Positions 10,412 to 22,018 of a stretch of 64,000 nucleotides of DNA are shown here, in pieces. The DNA is from Sacculina carcini. Taxonomy: Eukaryota; Arthropoda; Thecostraca; Sacculinidae. The notes below the pieces were generated by a model that made no database searches, was not told the origin of the DNA, and was given only the letters and a program-made list of their open reading frames with translations. Positions within the stretch are counted from its first letter, which is position 1. Each line of letters begins with the position of its first letter. The position numbers and the translations under genes were made by a program. The stretch lies in NCBI GenBank assembly GCA_916048095.2, contig OU696594.1, positions 716,001 through 780,000 on the forward strand, given 5' to 3'.

Positions 10412-10535
10412 CGAGACTGGAGATCGGAAGGGCGGACAACCAGGCGCCGCTGTGAGGTGCGGCCGCAGCCAGAAGGCGAGCTCGGTCGACCTGGTTAGCT
10501 CTCTGGAGCAGATTATTCCAGCGGAGCTCTGACGC
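10412..10535 (-). pseudogene. LINE C-terminal domain fragment (RARLLAAAAPHSGAWL type)
   Basis: The minus strand reads ASELRWNNLLQRANQVDRAR, then LLAAAAPHSGAWLSALPISSLGL. This resembles the region after the RT in a group of animal LINE ORFs that continue with DDEAVRVAVGLRLG. Only about 40 residues remain. The fragment at 36305-36574 may be the distal end of the same LINE type. Confidence 0.6.
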
Positions 10536-11531
<996 letters not shown>

Positions 11532-11543
11532 GTATACATTATA
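11532..11543. repeat. Target-site duplication of the RTE LINE (left)
   Basis: GTATACATTATA is repeated exactly at 13193-13204, just past the (CAT)n tail. Confidence 0.88.
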
Positions 11544-13192
11544 CGTCTGTTATAGAGTTACAGCAGCCTGCTTCACTACCAGATATGCCTGTCATGTCAC
11601 ATCACGAAGTATCACTCTGCGAGCTGACTTCGGCTGTCAATTCTGCGGCGTGCGGTAAATCAGCAGGGTTCGACGGCATCCCAGTGGACGTTTGGAAAGT
11701 CGACGAGCTGACGCATCTGCTGCTGCCCTTTGTGAACAGCGTTGTAAACTACGCATGCCCACCAGAAGAATGGCTCAGGTCAGTAATAACAACCATTCCG
11801 AAGAAATCTGGCCACATGGAGCTGCATAACCTCCGAGGAATCTCGCTGATGCCATCTGCCACCAAACTCTATAATCGAGTGATGTTAAACCGTTTACGCG
11901 AGCATATCGACAGCAATATTCTACCCGCACAGTCTGGTTTTCGTCCCAACAGAGGCACAACAGAACAAATTATCTGTCTCAAAATGTGCATGGAGGACGC
12001 CACTGTGAGGAAAAAGTCGTTATGTGCGATTGCATTAGATTTCCAAAAAGCATTCGATAGCATCAACCGTTTTGCAATGAAACAGGTGCTCCAGTTTTAC
12101 TGCCGCAACAGTGTCCTGGTCGACAGCATAATGTGTTTGTATAATGGATCAACCGCCACTGTGCGCACAGCGCTCGGCGAGACAGCACCGTTTAACACCA
12201 CTTCTGGGGTGTTACAGGGCGATACATTGGCGCCCTATCTTTTCGTGTTATGCATTGACTACGTGCTCAGGAGCAGCCTGACCGAGGAAGACGGTTTCAC
12301 AGTGCGTCGGCGCCTCTCATCACGACACCCAATGGTCAAGATCACGGCGCTGGCATACGCTGACGATGTTGTAATTCTTGCCGACACTCCCGCCGCTGCT
12401 CAGCGCCAGATGCACCGCTACGAGCGCGCAGCTGTTTCTGTCGGCCTGACTCTGAACGAGAAAAAATGCACGGTCTCGCTGATTGGATGCAGTGTATCAG
12501 GTAGCCCTGTTGTACACACAAGCTCGGGTGCGCCACTGCCGACAGTCTCCGAGTGTCGCTACCTGGGCAGTGATGTTCCCAACAGCAAGAGTGCATTCCA
12601 CCACAGACGTCAGCTGGCGTGGGCTGCAGCTCGAAAGTTAAGTGCAGCGTGGAGATCTGACATTTCAACGGCCTGCAAAGTGAAGCTTTTTCGCGCGTGT
12701 GTACAGACCGTACTGTTGTACGGCGGTGAAAGCTGGTCGCTGACGAAAACTCAGGAGACAGAAGTCAACGCCGGACAGCGGGCACTGTTGAGGTATTGTA
12801 TTAATATGCGCTACCCACAAACTATCTCCAGTGCAGCCCTGTACGCCACCAGCAAGTTGTCGGCCGCCAGTGTTTTGTTGCGTCGGAGGCGACTCCAGTT
12901 GCTTGGGCATATACTGCGCCGACCCGAGTCGCCGATGGCAATCGTTTTTGTCAACGCACCAACAGAACCCCTGCGCAGAGGCAGAGCCAGTCGCCAAACC
13001 CTGCGTCAAGTGCTGGACGACGACCTCACAGAGATAGGCATCACGACAGCAGAGGCGGAGACTCAGGCCAAAGACAGTGTCCGGTGGGCCAACCTCCTCA
13101 AAACGCTGTAACACGGCTGATCTGATTGTTGCTAAGGGCGAGATGTGTGCCTTTTTGCATATGTCACTCTTCGCATCATCATCATCATCATC
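11544..13192 (+). mobile_element. 5'-truncated RTE-type LINE insertion
   Basis: Bounded by a 12-bp target-site duplication and ending in (CATCAT)n, the short trinucleotide tail typical of RTE-clade elements. It interrupts the decayed LINE of inverted duplication 2, and the other arm lacks it, so it arrived after that duplication. Confidence 0.9.
11585..13111 (+). CDS. RTE-type LINE reverse transcriptase, 5'-truncated but uninterrupted
   Basis: 508 residues from the first ATG; the frame is open upstream to about 11543, so the true N-terminus and endonuclease are missing. In order: KSAGFDGIP (about 25-33), SGFRPNRGT (117-125), ALDFQKAFDSI with catalytic D152, SGVLQGDTLAPYLF (207-220), AYADDVVIL with the YADD at 258-261, the LG motif (CRYLGSDV), LLYGGESWSLTK, and RRRRLQLLGHILRRP near the end. 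These are hallmarks of RTE/BovB-like RTs. The enzyme would copy its RNA at a nicked target. No stops or frameshifts, so this is a recent insertion. Without the endonuclease it is not self-sufficient. Confidence 0.88.
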   Translation: MPVMSHHEVSLCELTSAVNSAACGKSAGFDGIPVDVWKVDELTHLLLPFVNSVVNYACPPEEWLRSVITTIPKKSGHMELHNLRGISLMPSATKLYNRVMLNRLREHIDSNILPAQSGFRPNRGTTEQIICLKMCMEDATVRKKSLCAIALDFQKAFDSINRFAMKQVLQFYCRNSVLVDSIMCLYNGSTATVRTALGETAPFNTTSGVLQGDTLAPYLFVLCIDYVLRSSLTEEDGFTVRRRLSSRHPMVKITALAYADDVVILADTPAAAQRQMHRYERAAVSVGLTLNEKKCTVSLIGCSVSGSPVVHTSSGAPLPTVSECRYLGSDVPNSKSAFHHRRQLAWAAARKLSAAWRSDISTACKVKLFRACVQTVLLYGGESWSLTKTQETEVNAGQRALLRYCINMRYPQTISSAALYATSKLSAASVLLRRRRLQLLGHILRRPESPMAIVFVNAPTEPLRRGRASRQTLRQVLDDDLTEIGITTAEAETQAKDSVRWANLLKTL

Positions 13193-13204
13193 GTATACAT
13201 TATA
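13193..13204. repeat. Target-site duplication of the RTE LINE (right)
   Basis: Exact second copy of GTATACATTATA. Confidence 0.88.
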
Positions 13205-13620
13205 GTGGGACTAGCGACAATCACTGAACGTGTTACAAGCGTGAAGTAAGAACGTGTTTTGGTCAATATTTCGCTATCTATTCCTCATAAAACAGCAAAG
13301 CTAGAGCTATAAAAATTATACTATTGTGTAGAAAATTTTGTGTTCTACGAGAAAAAAATTTATACCCGCAAATGATACAAAAAATGTGTATAATTGGCAA
13401 AATTCTCAAATACATCCAAAATTACACTTGGGCACCGGGCGATAAAAATTTATTAATCTTTCTACTATTTATCGGTAAATATTTGCTACAAATAAAAATA
13501 AATTTTACCATCGTGCTGAAAATTGTGTTTTATACAATGCGGTATAATTTTTTATTTCCCAAAGTGTATCTAAAGCTGTTTTGGGCTGTTTTTATTACAA
13601 AGAATAAACATGGCAGGTAA
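13205..13620 (+). repeat. Helitron satellite monomer fragment
   Basis: From about 13247 this matches the ~341-bp monomer found inside the Helitron-like units (TTTGGTCAATATTTCGCTATC, GTGTTCTAC, TTATACCC, ACACTTG, GGTATAATTTTT). It is more diverged than the other copies. Confidence 0.8.
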
Positions 13621-13790
13621 ACTTGCCACCCGGCGTTGGCGACAAGGGTTTGATCAATTTTGAATGTACCGCTGCTTACGTGCAATGATATATTTTTATC
13701 TTGATTTCAGGATGTCCCTGATATAAATACATGACCTTATGATGGAAGAGGAATCAGATGAGCAAACTGAAGTCAGAATAGCTTAGCCTA
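13621..13790. other. Unrecognised spacer
   Basis: Mixed-composition sequence with no repeat match elsewhere in the window and no convincing reading frame. Confidence 0.4.
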
Positions 13791-14226
13791 GCAGAACCAC
13801 TTAAAACAAAGCGACGAAAAAATTTGCCTACAAGTGGCATGATGATATTCATCAGGTGGTAAATCTGGTCCCCGATTATGATCAAGTTTCAATAGCTCAG
13901 TGTGGACACTTAAAGGATCGATAAAAGATTTGGTCTTGGTGGGAGTGTAGTGCTTCAAATGATTGAAAGTGTGAATATGCAACCTGGTCAACACGCTGTC
14001 TTTGACAATTTTTTTTGGGTCAGCTGCATTACTTGAAAAAATAGCATAAAATAAAATAGCAGCCACCTGCACACTCAGAGACGAACAGACGAGCTAGTCA
14101 AGTGCTTGCCGCCGCGGGGCATGAACACCTAACAGCATGACATGCGCACACACATACAAACACATACAAACACACGCTCATACGCACAGTAAACTACTCA
14201 AAGCGCAAATGCAAATCACACACACA

Positions 14227-14271
<45 letters not shown>

Positions 14272-14807
14272 ACACACACACACACACAGTAAACCATAGC
14301 CAATCACAGAACAACTAATTTGGGCTATCAATGTCATTGGTGGGGTCGGGAATGGTACGGGTTTTTTTTTATAAATAGCGCTCTTCCTAAGAGCAAATTT
14401 TTAAAACGTTTCATTGTATCAGTGAACTTACCAGCACGACATTTAGTTGAAATTTGGCAAGAAAGTATCTTAGATTAAATAAAGTTCAATAACAATTTGA
14501 AATTGTCTATGAATAACATGTGTGTGTTTTCGTGTTGAGTCACGTTTGTTTGGCTGTTCAGCACAGAAGTGGTATGACGCACGCCCTGGTGCCGGCTGCA
14601 TCGCCTGTTTTGGGCGTTTTGTTTTGTGTCGTTGTTTTTTGCACTCTGCAACAAACGCTGCAGGGCGGCGGCTCATGCACACCATGTTTGTGCGTGTGTG
14701 TTTGTGCAGTGTGCTGTCCACGTGCTGGCGGATTAAGCAAACAGGGGGCACTGACAAACAGAGGAGCTTCAAAGAAGCCATCCCTAAATTATCTTGATTG
14801 ATTTGAC
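13791..14807 (+). repeat. Duplicated block A (inverted copy at 35228-36238)
   Basis: About 1 kb present again in reverse orientation 21 kb away, differing by few bases. It contains an AC-rich tract (about 14215-14290), a TATAAATAGCG box (14372), an AATAAA (14478) and GCCGCGGGGCATGAAC, which resembles part of the LTR at 45562-45880. I suspect LTR-derived sequence but cannot define edges. Open frames in it (for example 13788-14072, minus) match nothing I recognise. Confidence 0.75.
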
Positions 14808-14810
14808 TGT

Positions 14811-15678
14811 TATATAGTCAAGCTTTCTTGTATATGTAAAAATTCGAGCACAAAAATTCAATATTTTCTGTAGCTTGTGTTGATGATCAGAGCACGCGGT
14901 CCCACATACACTTATAAAATATGTTAAAATCGACGTGATGAAAGCCTTGATCAGCGATCTGTTAATTTGCATGATCATTGTTGCTAACGATTTGTGTGCC
15001 AGATTGTCGATATGCTGCTTAAAATTCAAATGCTTGTCTATTGTCACGTAATTTTATATAATTTTGCACTGCTAAAATCGTTCCCATGGATCTTATTATT
15101 ATTTTCGGAAAAGTGGACAATATATAGTTTGTGCCCGCTAGTAGAAATTGGGTTTTTCAGGATTTATTTTCATCTTGTTAGAAGAGAAATAGTCATACGC
15201 GTGCTGCAGTTTTCGCTCGAGACTTTCTACATTGATACCCAATTCAATTCGGCTCGAAGTAAGTATAAAAGTCGTGTCGTCAGCATATTGTAATCTGTAG
15301 ATGCGTGTGGTCGTCTGATATGTGCCATGCTAAGTTGTTGGAGAATATCAAAAACAGTGTACAGCTCAAACTACCTCCCTGAAATATCGACATGTTACCA
15401 CCTGGTAACGACGGTAACCACCTGCAGTAGCTGCTATCTTCACCTGTTGTGTGTGTCCGCTTAAATAATTCTTGAATCATCGCTCATCAATGTTACACGC
15501 TGACATTTTTCCAGCAGCAAGTTATGGACGACTATGTGGAAAATTTTTGTCAAATCGATCGATGTTAAAATGGTGACTGTCCTGTCTTATATCGCACTAT
15601 ATATCGTGTGTATCACATTGATAGTGCATCGAAGGCAGCAGTGACACACATTTGTTTGTTGAGTGTTGGTCGCTTTGC
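14811..15678 (-). pseudogene. Decayed LINE reverse transcriptase, copy 2 (inverted arm)
   Basis: Inverted partner of 10682-11525. The minus strand reads MSIFQGGSLSCTLFLIFSNN and then, separately, MTIDKHLNFKQHIDNLAHKS and SILTYFISVCGTACSDH (14784-15047). It shares the frame breaks of copy 1 in part. It begins within 4 bp of the edge of block A, so two duplications share a breakpoint. Confidence 0.8.
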
Positions 15679-15720
15679 ACACACACACATACACACACAC
15701 ACGCACACACACACTCACAC
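15679..15720. repeat. (AC)n microsatellite
   Basis: Short AC tract next to the inverted arm, mirroring the (TG)n at 10536-10681. Confidence 0.9.
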
Positions 15721-16130
15721 TGATACACCACCGCCTCCCAATATCCAGCTCGTACACACTGCAGCCGGTTCAAGCCGGATATTTCTGGATATGCCGTCAC
15801 GAGTGGGCGAAAACAAGCAGCGGCCAGCAGCACGCACGCTGCACGTGACAGAGGCGATTCCAAAAGTCTGACACACACACACACACACGAAGCATCAACC
15901 ATGCCGTGTATGTAAAGTAAAGTAAATTGCATTTATTGCTCCTCCACCAAGATATACATCATCAGGCTTTTCAGTACAATATGAACAGTCACACGCTCAC
16001 ACACACACACACCCAAACCACCCATGATTAACTACATATGTATGCACATTCACAACATTATCATATATACATACATACGCAACATATACACATATATCAT
16101 AACTCAAAAGGTTTGTGTGAATGCAATTTT
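15721..16130 (-). repeat. Duplicated block B (direct copy at 36820-37226), with a LINE-like 3' end
   Basis: About 410 bp, nearly identical to 36820-37226 in the same orientation. On the minus strand, GGAGCAATAAATGCAATTTAC is followed by two more TTTAC units (about 15912-15935). This is a typical LINE or SINE 3' end with a (TTTAC)n tail, so the stretch to the right is probably the tail end of such an element. The left half is unrecognised. Confidence 0.75.
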
Positions 16131-16173
16131 CGAGTTGTGTTCGTGACAAAGTGTGTTTTCATGTAAATGTTCC

Positions 16174-16368
<195 letters not shown>

Positions 16369-16369
<1 letters not shown>

Positions 16370-16790
16370 TAGCATTAAAACCCGCCCGTTGTTCAAAATT
16401 CATAAAAATTTTGCAAATTAAAAAATAAATGAGGTAAACTCATAAAAACCTTAATCAATTCAAAAGTCTAAATTTCCTTATTTTTTATTTTATTTGGACA
16501 AAACATTTTTCCTCAGCCCGCCTCATATTTAAACCCGCCCGACGTGCGGAATAATTCAGAACTCGAACACGATCCGTTCTGGTTCTTGAAGTCAAATCCG
16601 ATAGTTTTGTATATGAATTCATTCTATATGGTGAAATTGAACGTTTTATTGTCTATAGTTGCTGACCGTGTTATCGCTTCGTTTGCGCTTGAAGCCCCTG
16701 ATCTATACCATTGAACCCGCGCAATTATGTCACCTCATATCCAAGCATACATATACAGACAGAGAGATCATTTTTTATATATAGATAAAA
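16369..16790 (-). mobile_element. Helitron-like 3' part, reversed
   Basis: Starts ACTAGCATTAAAACCCGCCCGTTG, the reverse complement of the unit 3' end with CTAG, then runs through two reversed 3' modules to about 16790. The 5' part is missing. Confidence 0.8.
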
Positions 16791-16806
16791 TATATATAAA
16801 TATTTA

Positions 16807-19030
16807 TCTATATATATATATATATATATAACAGATCCTCTGTGTGTCTGTGTGTGTGTCTGTCTGTTTGTCTGTCCCACCCTCTTTGGTCCATTTTCTG
16901 CAAGCTGCTACTCGGCCACAACTTGGCCTACCCGCTAACAATTCATACCATTATGTTGGAAATTCTCTTGTCTACACTTAAAATTAAATTTTAAAAATGA
17001 AACCAAAAAAAGTTATAATGGTGAAAAGACAAAATGCACCCTGAAAAATGCGAAAATTTTGGTCAGTTTTCTGAAGATTACTCCTCCTAAACCAGCAATG
17101 GTATAACTATACAAATTATACCACTGTGTAGTAAATCTCCTGTTCTACCCCACAAACGATAATTTATACCCAAAAATTAAATAAAAACATGTAAAATGGA
17201 AAAAAATTCAATTCACATTCAAAATTTTATTTAAACTCCACGCGTCCGATTTTCTATGTTTTTCTTATCTATTTCTCAAAAACTAATTATCACACATCTA
17301 AATAAATAATACCATCATGCTGGGAATTTTGTTATCTATAACACGGTATAATTTTTGATTTTCCAAAGTGTATTAAAAAAAGTTAAGGCGGTGTGAAGTG
17401 AAAATGACAAAGTCAAAAAAGCAAAATTAGTACACAAAAACGTGAATATTTTGGTCAATATTACGCTATCCATTCCTCATAAACCAGCAATGGTACAGCT
17501 ATTAAAATTATACTATTGTGTAGATAATTTGGTGTTCTACAAGAAAAGTTGTAATTTATACCCACAAATGATACAAAAAACGTGCAAAATTGGCAAAATT
17601 CTCAAATACATCCAAAATTACACTTGAACACCGGGTGACTAAAATAAATTCATTTTTCTACTATTTTACAGTAACTATTTGCTACACAAAAAAATTAAAT
17701 TATACCATCGTGCTTGAAATTTTGTTTTCTACAATGCAGTATAATTTTTAATTTTCCAAAATGTATCTGAAGGAAGTTACGGCGGTGTAAATTCAAAAGG
17801 ACATATTGCCAATTTGACAGCTATTATGCGCACTTGCGATTTCACAGGAATATACTACTGTGTAAATAATTTTGTGTTCTACAAGAAAAGTTATAATTTA
17901 TACCCACAAATGGTACAAAAAACGTGTAAAATTGGCAAAATTCTCAAATACATCCAAAATAACACTTGAACACCGGGCGACTAAGATAAATCCATTTTTC
18001 TAATATTTCTCAGTAACTATTTGTTATACGTAAAAATAAATTATACCATCGTGCTAGAAATCTTGTTCTCTACAATACGGTATAACTTGTAATTTTCCAA
18101 AGTGTATCTGAAGGATGTTACGGCGGTGTAAATTTAAAAGGACATATTGCCAATTTGACAGCTATTATGCGCACTTGCGATTTCACAGGAATATACTACT
18201 GTGTAGATAATTTTGTGTTCTACAAGATAAGTTATAATTTATACCCACAAATGATACAAAAAACGTGTAAAATTGGCAAAATTCTCAAATACATCCAAAA
18301 TTACACTTGAACACCGGTTGACTAAAATTTATTCATTTTTCTACCCATTTATCAGGAACTGTTTGTCATACATTGAAATTAATTATACCATCGTGCTATA
18401 AATTTTGTTTTCTACAATACGGTATAATTCTTAATTTTCCAAAGTGTATCTGAAGGAAGTTACGGCGGTGTAAAGTCAAAATGTCATGTTGCCAATTTGA
18501 CATATATTATGCGTACTTGCGATTACACATGAATATACACTGATTTAATTTCACTGAAGTCCAATCACAATTTACGCACTTGCGATTACACAGGAATATA
18601 CTACTGTGTAGATAGTTTTGTGTTCTACAAGATAAGCTACAATTTATACCCACAAATGATACAAAAAACGTGTAAAATTGGCAAAATTCTCAAATACATC
18701 CAAAATTACACTTGAACATCGGGCGACTAAAATAAATGCATTTTTCTACTATTTCTCAGTAACTATTTGTTAAACATAAAAATAAATTATACCATCGTGC
18801 TAAAACTTTTGTTTTCTACAATACGGTATAATTTTTAATTTTCCAAAGTGTATCTGTAGGAAGTTACGGCGGTGTAAAGTCAAAAGCACATATTACCAAT
18901 TTGACAGCTATTATGCGCACTTGCGATTAAACATGAATATTCACTGATTTAATTTCACTGAAGTCCAATCACAATTTACGCACTTGCGATTACACAGGAA
19001 TACACTAAAGTGTAGAGAATTTTATACCTT
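16807..19030 (+). mobile_element. Helitron-like unit, 5' part with four satellite monomers
   Basis: Starts TCTATATATATAT, then CAGATCCTCTGTGTGTCTG and CCACCCTC, the unit leader (to about 17400), then four copies of the satellite monomer (17445-18940). The 3' modules and CTAG end are missing. Non-coding throughout. Confidence 0.82.
17445..18940 (+). repeat. ~341-bp satellite array (4 monomers)
   Basis: The landmark TATACTACTG occurs at 17851, 18192 and 18597, giving periods of 341 and 405 bp. The longer one carries an extra 64-bp partial duplication. Each monomer contains GTGTTCTACAAG, TTATACCCACAAATGATACA, ACACCGGGCGACT and an AATTATACC...GGTATAATT inverted repeat. Confidence 0.93.
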
Positions 19031-19240
19031 TTGTATATACCTTTTGAGCACCAGAAACGAAACCGATTTGAAACCTCATTATTCCATGTGTGCCCTAAAG
19101 TGACCACAACAAAAAACAGCTGACATATAGTATATTCATGGATAATAGGTGTTTTCTGTATATATAAATGTGCTGTGTTTTTACACTACGCCACAAAAGG
19201 TTCTATTTTTAGACGCGGTGGCTTGGAAATACCTGGAAAA
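19031..19240. other. Unrecognised spacer
   Basis: AT-rich unique sequence between the satellite and the hairpin. No gene or repeat is recognised. Confidence 0.4.
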
Positions 19241-19352
19241 AACATCAAAACAACTGTATGTGGAAGTCATGTGCTTAGCACATGTGTGCAGCTGCAGTTT
19301 GAAAAATTCACGTGTCAAGCACATGACTTCCACACACAGTTGTTTTGATGTT
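19241..19352. repeat. Near-perfect hairpin: 36-bp arms, 40-nt loop
   Basis: 19241-19276 and 19317-19352 are reverse complements with a single mismatch (core GGAAGTCATGTGCTT / AAGCACATGACTTCC). The size is like a pre-miRNA or a small fold-back element. There is no second copy in the window and no evidence of transcription. Confidence 0.9.
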
Positions 19353-19504
19353 TTGATATACACACGTTATTTAATATAGAAATAAATATAAAAAACAACC
19401 AAGGTCGTGCTCGAAAATGTTTTTGCTCAAACACAAGTTTTCATCGGCAAAGAGTTTCAGTAACAATTGCATCGCCAAATGGCTGCTGTAAAAATTGAGC
19501 TGCT

Positions 19505-19628
19505 GATTAGATTCATCATGACACCCAGGACGTTGAGATTAGATTTATCATGACACCCAGGACGGTGAGATTAGATTCATCATGACACCCAGGACGGTCA
19601 GATTAGATTCATCATGACACCCAGGACA
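19505..19628. repeat. 32-bp minisatellite
   Basis: About 3.9 copies of a unit containing GATTAGATTCATCATGACAC start at 19505, 19537, 19569 and 19601. Confidence 0.95.
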
Positions 19629-20050
19629 CGAACCACGCAAATCGTCTGTACTATTTCACCGCCAATTTTATACTCGCACGAGCACAACTGCTTTCTGAGT
19701 GTAACGCTGAGCTTTCAACATTTGATTGAGTCAAGTCTCAACTCGCATTCACCGCAGCAGGTACAAAAACGGCCAATTAGACACTGTAGAATCTGGCCAT
19801 CTGTAGCCATCTCGACACAATGAAGAATTGATGATATCGTCAGCGTAGAGTAGCGCCGAGTCTCCCAAGCTCACTGCTAGGTCATTGACGAGTATGTCAA
19901 ACAGGAGCGGACTCAGTACGGACTCAGTATGGATCCCTCCGGCACTCGGCTGGTTACATCGGACCCCTGTGACGTTCTACCGTTGAGCAACACGCGCTGT
20001 TTACGAGAAAAGACAAACAGAAACGACTGCAGCATTTTCCAATTCGGCCC
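19505..20050 (-). pseudogene. LINE reverse transcriptase fragment with internal minisatellite
   Basis: On the minus strand SRVPEGSILSP, then after an 11-bp duplication LLFDILVNDLAVSLGDSALL and YADD (plus strand 19836-19847), then LSVTLRKQLCSC and the LGV motif RVLGVMMN. These are the central and late RT motifs. Stops and a frameshift near 19935 disable it. The LGV-coding stretch has been amplified into the 32-bp repeat at 19505-19628. Confidence 0.78.
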
Positions 20051-20089
20051 GAAGGTCCAAATTGATGGTTGTTTTGCCCTGCACTGATT

Positions 20090-20535
20090 GCAAATTTTCT
20101 AAATGTCTGTTTGTATCCTATCTCTTCCTAAACCATTGGACCGATTTTAATTAAACTTGGTGCCTAGGGGTAAAAGGATGCAAGAAGGTCATAGGTTGGG
20201 TTTCGTTGACATCCGAGGTCATTTTCAAGGTCATTGAGATAATTTGTGTATGTTTACCATATCTCCTCCTAAGCCACTGGACCGATTTTGATGAAACTTA
20301 GTCCCTAGCGGTAAAATGGATGCAAGAAGGTCATAGGTTAGGTTTTGATGACCTCCGAGGTCATTTTCAAGGTCATTGAGGTTATTTGTGTCTGTTTACC
20401 CAATATCTTTCTAAACCACTGTACCGATTTAGATAAAACTTGGTCCATAGGGGTAAAATGGATGCAAGAAGGTCATAGGCTTAGTTTTCTTGATCTCCGA
20501 GGTCATTTTCAAGGTAATTGAGGTCATTTGTGTCT
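20090..20535 (+). repeat. ~141-bp tandem repeat, 3 copies
   Basis: Starts TATCTCTTCCTAAACC, TATCTCCTCCTAAGCC and TATCTTTCTAAACC at 20119, 20260 and 20404. Each has GGACCGATTTTGATGAAAC, AAAATGGATGCAAGAAGGTC and GAGGTCATTTTCAAGGTCA. The TCTGTTTG...AACCACTGGACCGATTTTGATGAA pattern is reminiscent of animal Helitron 5' regions. Two further copies are at 38050-38305. Confidence 0.88.
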
Positions 20536-20730
20536 GTTTGAGGACTTTTTTTGCTTGTTTGTCGAAGGATTTTCCGTCGTTCCCGTTTTCCGCCACACGC
20601 TGCCGATTTTCGTTTTTTCGGCGGCAGCTCGCATATCGCATTCACAACAATCTTCAAAAGAAATCTTCGAAGAAGGAAAAACCAAAAGAAATTACAAATA
20701 GACAGTCATCTCCCCCCGCCGGCCTCGTCT
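20536..20730. other. Unrecognised spacer
   Basis: Contains TTCCGCCACACGCTGCCG and GGCGGCAGC stretches but no recognisable gene or repeat. Confidence 0.4.
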
Positions 20731-21040
20731 TGCCAATTTGACATATATTATGCGTACTTGCGATTACACATGAATATACACTGATTTAATTTCACTGAAG
20801 TCCAATCACAATTTACGCACTTGCGATTACACAGGAATATACTACTGTGTAGATAATTTTGTGTTCTACAAGATAAGTTATAATTTATACCCACAAATGA
20901 TACAAAACACGTGTAAAATTGGCAAAATTATCAAATACATCCAAAATTGCACTTGAACACCGGGCGACTGAAAATAATTCCTTTTTCTACTATTTCTCAG
21001 TAAATATTTGTAACAAAAAAAAAATATATCTGTTTATATC
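20731..21040 (+). repeat. Helitron satellite monomer, left of the gag element
   Basis: Matches the ~341-bp monomer up to CAGTAAATATTTGTAAC, then stops at an A-run. The satellite resumes at 22572, so an LTR element lies inside it. Confidence 0.85.
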
Positions 21041-21076
21041 CGTATAAATATATCTGAATCATATAAATATATCTGT

Positions 21077-22018
21077 TCAAATATATCTGTTTTGTGAACT
21101 CTTGGATCCAGTTGCGCGAGATTTCTTCCAACAATCCAGACATGTGTCAAATTGCTTGTGTTTGCCTCTGACAACGCCAAATTTAGGCGTGAGGCGGCCG
21201 CAGCGACACCGCATCATGGCCTGGTAGTTTGTACCTTCACTGACGGTCGAGCCTGGACGAGGGTTGAATCTCCGGCGCGTTGTTTTCTTGTAGGAGCTGG
21301 CGGCGACACCCGCGCTGATGCCCTCCATAGCTCTACACGCAGTCTCCCGGCTGTCCACCAGAGCGAGTGTGTCATTCAGTGTCTTGTTGTCGATGTCCGC
21401 GTTACCTAGGATCTCTTTCCGTATGTCGTTATTTGATAACCCGTTGAGAAGAACGAGTTTAACAATATCTTCTGTGTAATCACAGACGATAGAGCTGGAG
21501 CATCCGCGAGCCCTGCAAACGTTAGACTTCCTCCATTCGCATACATTTGCGGCGCCTTTCAGTCTGGCGACGAAGTGCCGCACGCTCTCTCCCGGATCTT
21601 GAGTCATCTGCAGCAGCGCTGATCGTCTCACACTCAATGGTGCTCTCACCACCGTCAGTCGCTCGATAGCCTGTAACACCTCTTTCTCCGTCCTGCTGGA
21701 AATGTCAGGGTCCTCTCTGAACAAAGCCGACTCTCGTTCGGCCTCACAGCAGGCCAGCAGCTGGGCGTTGACTTGACCTCCAATTAGATCCGTCCCATCC
21801 TTAAACAACTGCCATTTTCTGGTGAATGCAGCCCATTCGTTTTCCCTGACATTTTGTTGAATCGTTGGGCGGTTTATCTTCGGCGGTTTCTGTCGTGAAT
21901 GGTTGACGTCATGTACGTTCTTCTGATGTAGTTGCATCAGTGCGATACATGTAGACATGTCGTCACCTGTCTTGACTTCTCCGCACCCGGCTGATTCACA
22001 CGTGAGAGAGACTGGCAT
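21077..22018 (-). pseudogene. LTR retrotransposon gag with N-terminal zinc-finger-like motif, 3'-truncated
   Basis: A 313-residue open frame. It starts with a possible C2H2 finger (C7, C12, H31, H36). A gag capsid-like region follows with RKWQLFKDGTDL, LLACCEAERESALF and DPGESVRHFVARLKGAANVC, which fits the Ty3/gypsy-type pattern. Near the end are CRCG and CLDC cysteine pairs. The last few residues are encoded by A/T-rich sequence that does not belong, so the true C-terminus and all of pol are missing. It is unrelated in sequence to the gag at 44785-45561, so it is a separate element family. Confidence 0.72.

Noticed and set aside
13660-13790. Possible splice acceptor and short exon (TTTTATCTTGATTTCAG)
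   Set aside because: Only about 15 codons follow before a stop, with no partner exon or homology.
14470-14801. Overlapping 90-100-residue ORFs on both strands (also at 35233-35565)
   Set aside because: Both strands and several frames are open over the same GC-richer stretch; no domain is recognised and the match between loci is just the block A duplication.
19505-19628. CRISPR-like 32-bp repeats
   Set aside because: No spacers between copies; the repeat derives from a LINE coding segment.
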